Assembly: GCF_041080655.1 (NCBI RefSeq)
Contig: NZ_CP163525.1
Span: 3,658,001-3,722,000 of the forward strand
Length of the DNA stretch: 64,000 nucleotides
Source of the DNA: Streptomyces sp. CG4
GTDB lineage: Bacteria > Actinomycetota > Actinomycetes > Streptomycetales > Streptomycetaceae
Direction: 5' to 3'
Shown here: one piece after another, positions 62,813 to 64,000 of the stretch
Position numbering within the stretch: position 1 is the first letter of the stretch
How the letters are laid out: every line of letters begins with the position of its first letter
Position numbers and translations under genes: made by a program
The notes under the pieces: generated by a model
What the model was told of the DNA's origin: nothing
What the model saw: the letters and a program-made list of their open reading frames with translations, nothing else
Database searches by the model: none

Positions 62813-63955
62813 TCAGGGCAGTCGGCCCCGGAACCGGCGCCGCTCGGCGCGCGAGGGCGAGGGCTCGTCCGCCAGCCGCACGACCGGATCCTCCGGCCCC
62901 TCCCGGCCCGCGACCACCGGCCGCCCGGCGCCGAGGGCCTTGGCCCGGTACTGGGCGGCGTCGGCGAGCCGGAACAACCGCCGGGCGTCGCACACCTCCC
63001 CGATCGGGTCCTCGGTCGACGCGACCCCGCACGCCACCCCCTCCCCCAGCTCCAACTCCCCGGCCCTGCGGCACAGTTCGTCGGCGGCCTTGACCACGTC
63101 ATCGGCCGCCGGCCCGACGGCCAGCAGACAGAACTCGTCCCCGCCGAGCCGCGCGACCAGCGCGCCCGGCACCATCGCCCCGCACAGCGACAGCACGGAG
63201 CCGAAGCGCTCCAGCAGCCGGTCGCCGACGGCGTGCCCGAGGGTGTCGTTGACCCGCTTCAGCCCATTGAGATCACAGACGACGAGACTGACGACCGCAC
63301 CCTCCCTGCGGTGCCGCTCGACGGCCTCCTCCAGGCGTACGTCCACGGCGCGGCGGTTGGCGAGCCCGGTGAGGGCGTCGGTGTACGCGAGCCGGCGGGC
63401 CTCCTCCAGCCGCTCGGCCTGCGCAAGCCCGGCGGCGACGACGGCGGCCAGCACGGTGGCGAAGTCGGCGTCGGACCGGTCGAACACCGGGGCCTTGACG
63501 GCGCGGGCGACATACAACTCGCCCCAGGCCCTGCCGTGCAACACGACCGGGGCGACGACACAGCAGCCGCGCCCCCGGCGACGCAGGGCGGCGACCCGTC
63601 GATGGAAGTAGCCGGGGGTGCCGGCGGCGGTCCCCTCGGCGGTCTCCACCCAGGCGTTGGGCCCGCCCCCGCCGGCCCACCGTTCATGCAGGAACTCGGT
63701 GATCTCCGGGAACTGGTGCACCGGGTAGGCCTCGGCCGCGGGGAACTCCTCCTCGTCCGGGCGCCGGTCCCCCACGTTGACGAGGACGCGCAGCCGGCCC
63801 AGCTCCCGCTCCCACACCGACAGCGCGGCGAAGCTGCCGTCCAGCGCCCGGCAGGCGCCGAGTGCGGCGGCCTGCCACGCGTCCCGCGGGGTGCGTGCCG
63901 CGGCCATGCCCTGCGCCAGCGCGACTACGGCCGCGAGCCGCTTGTCCTCACCCAT
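62813..63955 (-). CDS. GAF-GGDEF diguanylate cyclase
   Basis: The 380-residue soluble protein has a GAF-like sensor (about 1-175) followed by a GGDEF domain (about 185-350). The domain has AYTDALTGLANRRAVDVRLE, then DLNGLKRVNDTLGHAVGDRL and the intact active-site motif RLGGDEFCLL. No RxxD inhibitory site precedes it at the usual spot. It should make c-di-GMP, which controls Streptomyces development through BldD. ATG 63955 has GGAG only two bases upstream and TAACCT 6 bases upstream, so it may also be leaderless. It lies upstream of hutH on the same strand. Confidence 0.9.
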   Translation of the reverse strand: MGEDKRLAAVVALAQGMAAARTPRDAWQAAALGACRALDGSFAALSVWERELGRLRVLVNVGDRRPDEEEFPAAEAYPVHQFPEITEFLHERWAGGGGPNAWVETAEGTAAGTPGYFHRRVAALRRRGRGCCVVAPVVLHGRAWGELYVARAVKAPVFDRSDADFATVLAAVVAAGLAQAERLEEARRLAYTDALTGLANRRAVDVRLEEAVERHRREGAVVSLVVCDLNGLKRVNDTLGHAVGDRLLERFGSVLSLCGAMVPGALVARLGGDEFCLLAVGPAADDVVKAADELCRRAGELELGEGVACGVASTEDPIGEVCDARRLFRLADAAQYRAKALGAGRPVVAGREGPEDPVVRLADEPSPSRAERRRFRGRLP

Positions 63956-64000
63956 TACTCCAGGTTAGGGACGATATGGGGTGATGGGGAGATGGGCATG

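Overview
The window reads as chromosomal DNA from a Streptomyces. GC content is very high, coding frames end almost every codon in G or C, GTG and TTG starts are common, and ATGA/GTGA/TTGA stop-start overlaps are frequent. It carries a mycothiol S-conjugate amidase, a SpoIIE/RsbU-type phosphatase with PAS, GAF and ATPase domains, an LAxTG sortase substrate, a DUF6230/DUF6114 pair and a Streptomyces-type histidase. No tRNA, rRNA, phage, insertion sequence or CRISPR array was seen. All starts, promoters and functions below come from reading the sequence, not from database searches.

Region 1 (1-6071) is a divergent catabolic locus. A minus-strand operon (PfkB sugar kinase, IclR regulator, RidA deaminase, GntP-family permease) faces a plus-strand pair (D-serine dehydratase/D-threonine aldolase-like PLP enzyme and N-acyl-D-amino-acid deacylase). 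Three phased TGCAA half-sites lie between them. GntP permeases include the D-serine carrier DsdX and RidA clears 2-aminoacrylate, so the set fits regulated use of D-amino acids. Region 2 (6082-16889) holds a secreted trypsin-like protease, a DUF1707 gene broken by a nonsense codon, a membrane protein with eleven 39-bp repeats, an AlaA-type aminotransferase, GTP-dependent PEP carboxykinase, a TrhA/hemolysin-III membrane protein, a leaderless MFS-TetR efflux pair and a Mut7-C RNase-like protein. Region 3 (16886-23377) is a four-gene, fully overlapping operon: a processive GT2 synthase, a GT39-like transferase, a GT2-GtrA protein and a secreted copper-radical oxidase with extra N- and C-terminal domains. 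It is probably a surface-glycan synthesis and oxidation system.

Region 4 (23595-39489) is mostly conserved core: a YyaL/SSP411 protein, a Uma2 nuclease-fold protein, a membrane STAND ATPase with TPRs, mca, greA, a DrrAB-type exporter, threonine dehydratase, MarR, a divergent ECF-like sigma protein and cystathionine gamma-synthase. Region 5 (39751-48156) has two paralogous membrane-anchored proteins flanking an M48 metalloprotease, then the DUF6230/DUF6114 pair and the PAS-GAF-SpoIIE-HATPase phosphatase.

Region 6 (48157-58800) is the most eroded part. It contains a hydrolase C-terminal stub, a GH16 operon, a chimeric frame of amidohydrolase and FecCD-permease pieces with an expanded 12-bp repeat, and a MacB-type ABC transporter with several lesions. 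Intact genes here are an alcohol dehydrogenase, an XRE regulator and a large secreted subtilisin-like protease. Region 7 (58809-64000) has an L,D-transpeptidase lipoprotein, a small acidic protein, an LADTG cell-wall protein, hutH and a GAF-GGDEF protein. Several genes have a TACGCT-like -10 box 6-8 bases before the start codon, which suggests leaderless transcripts.
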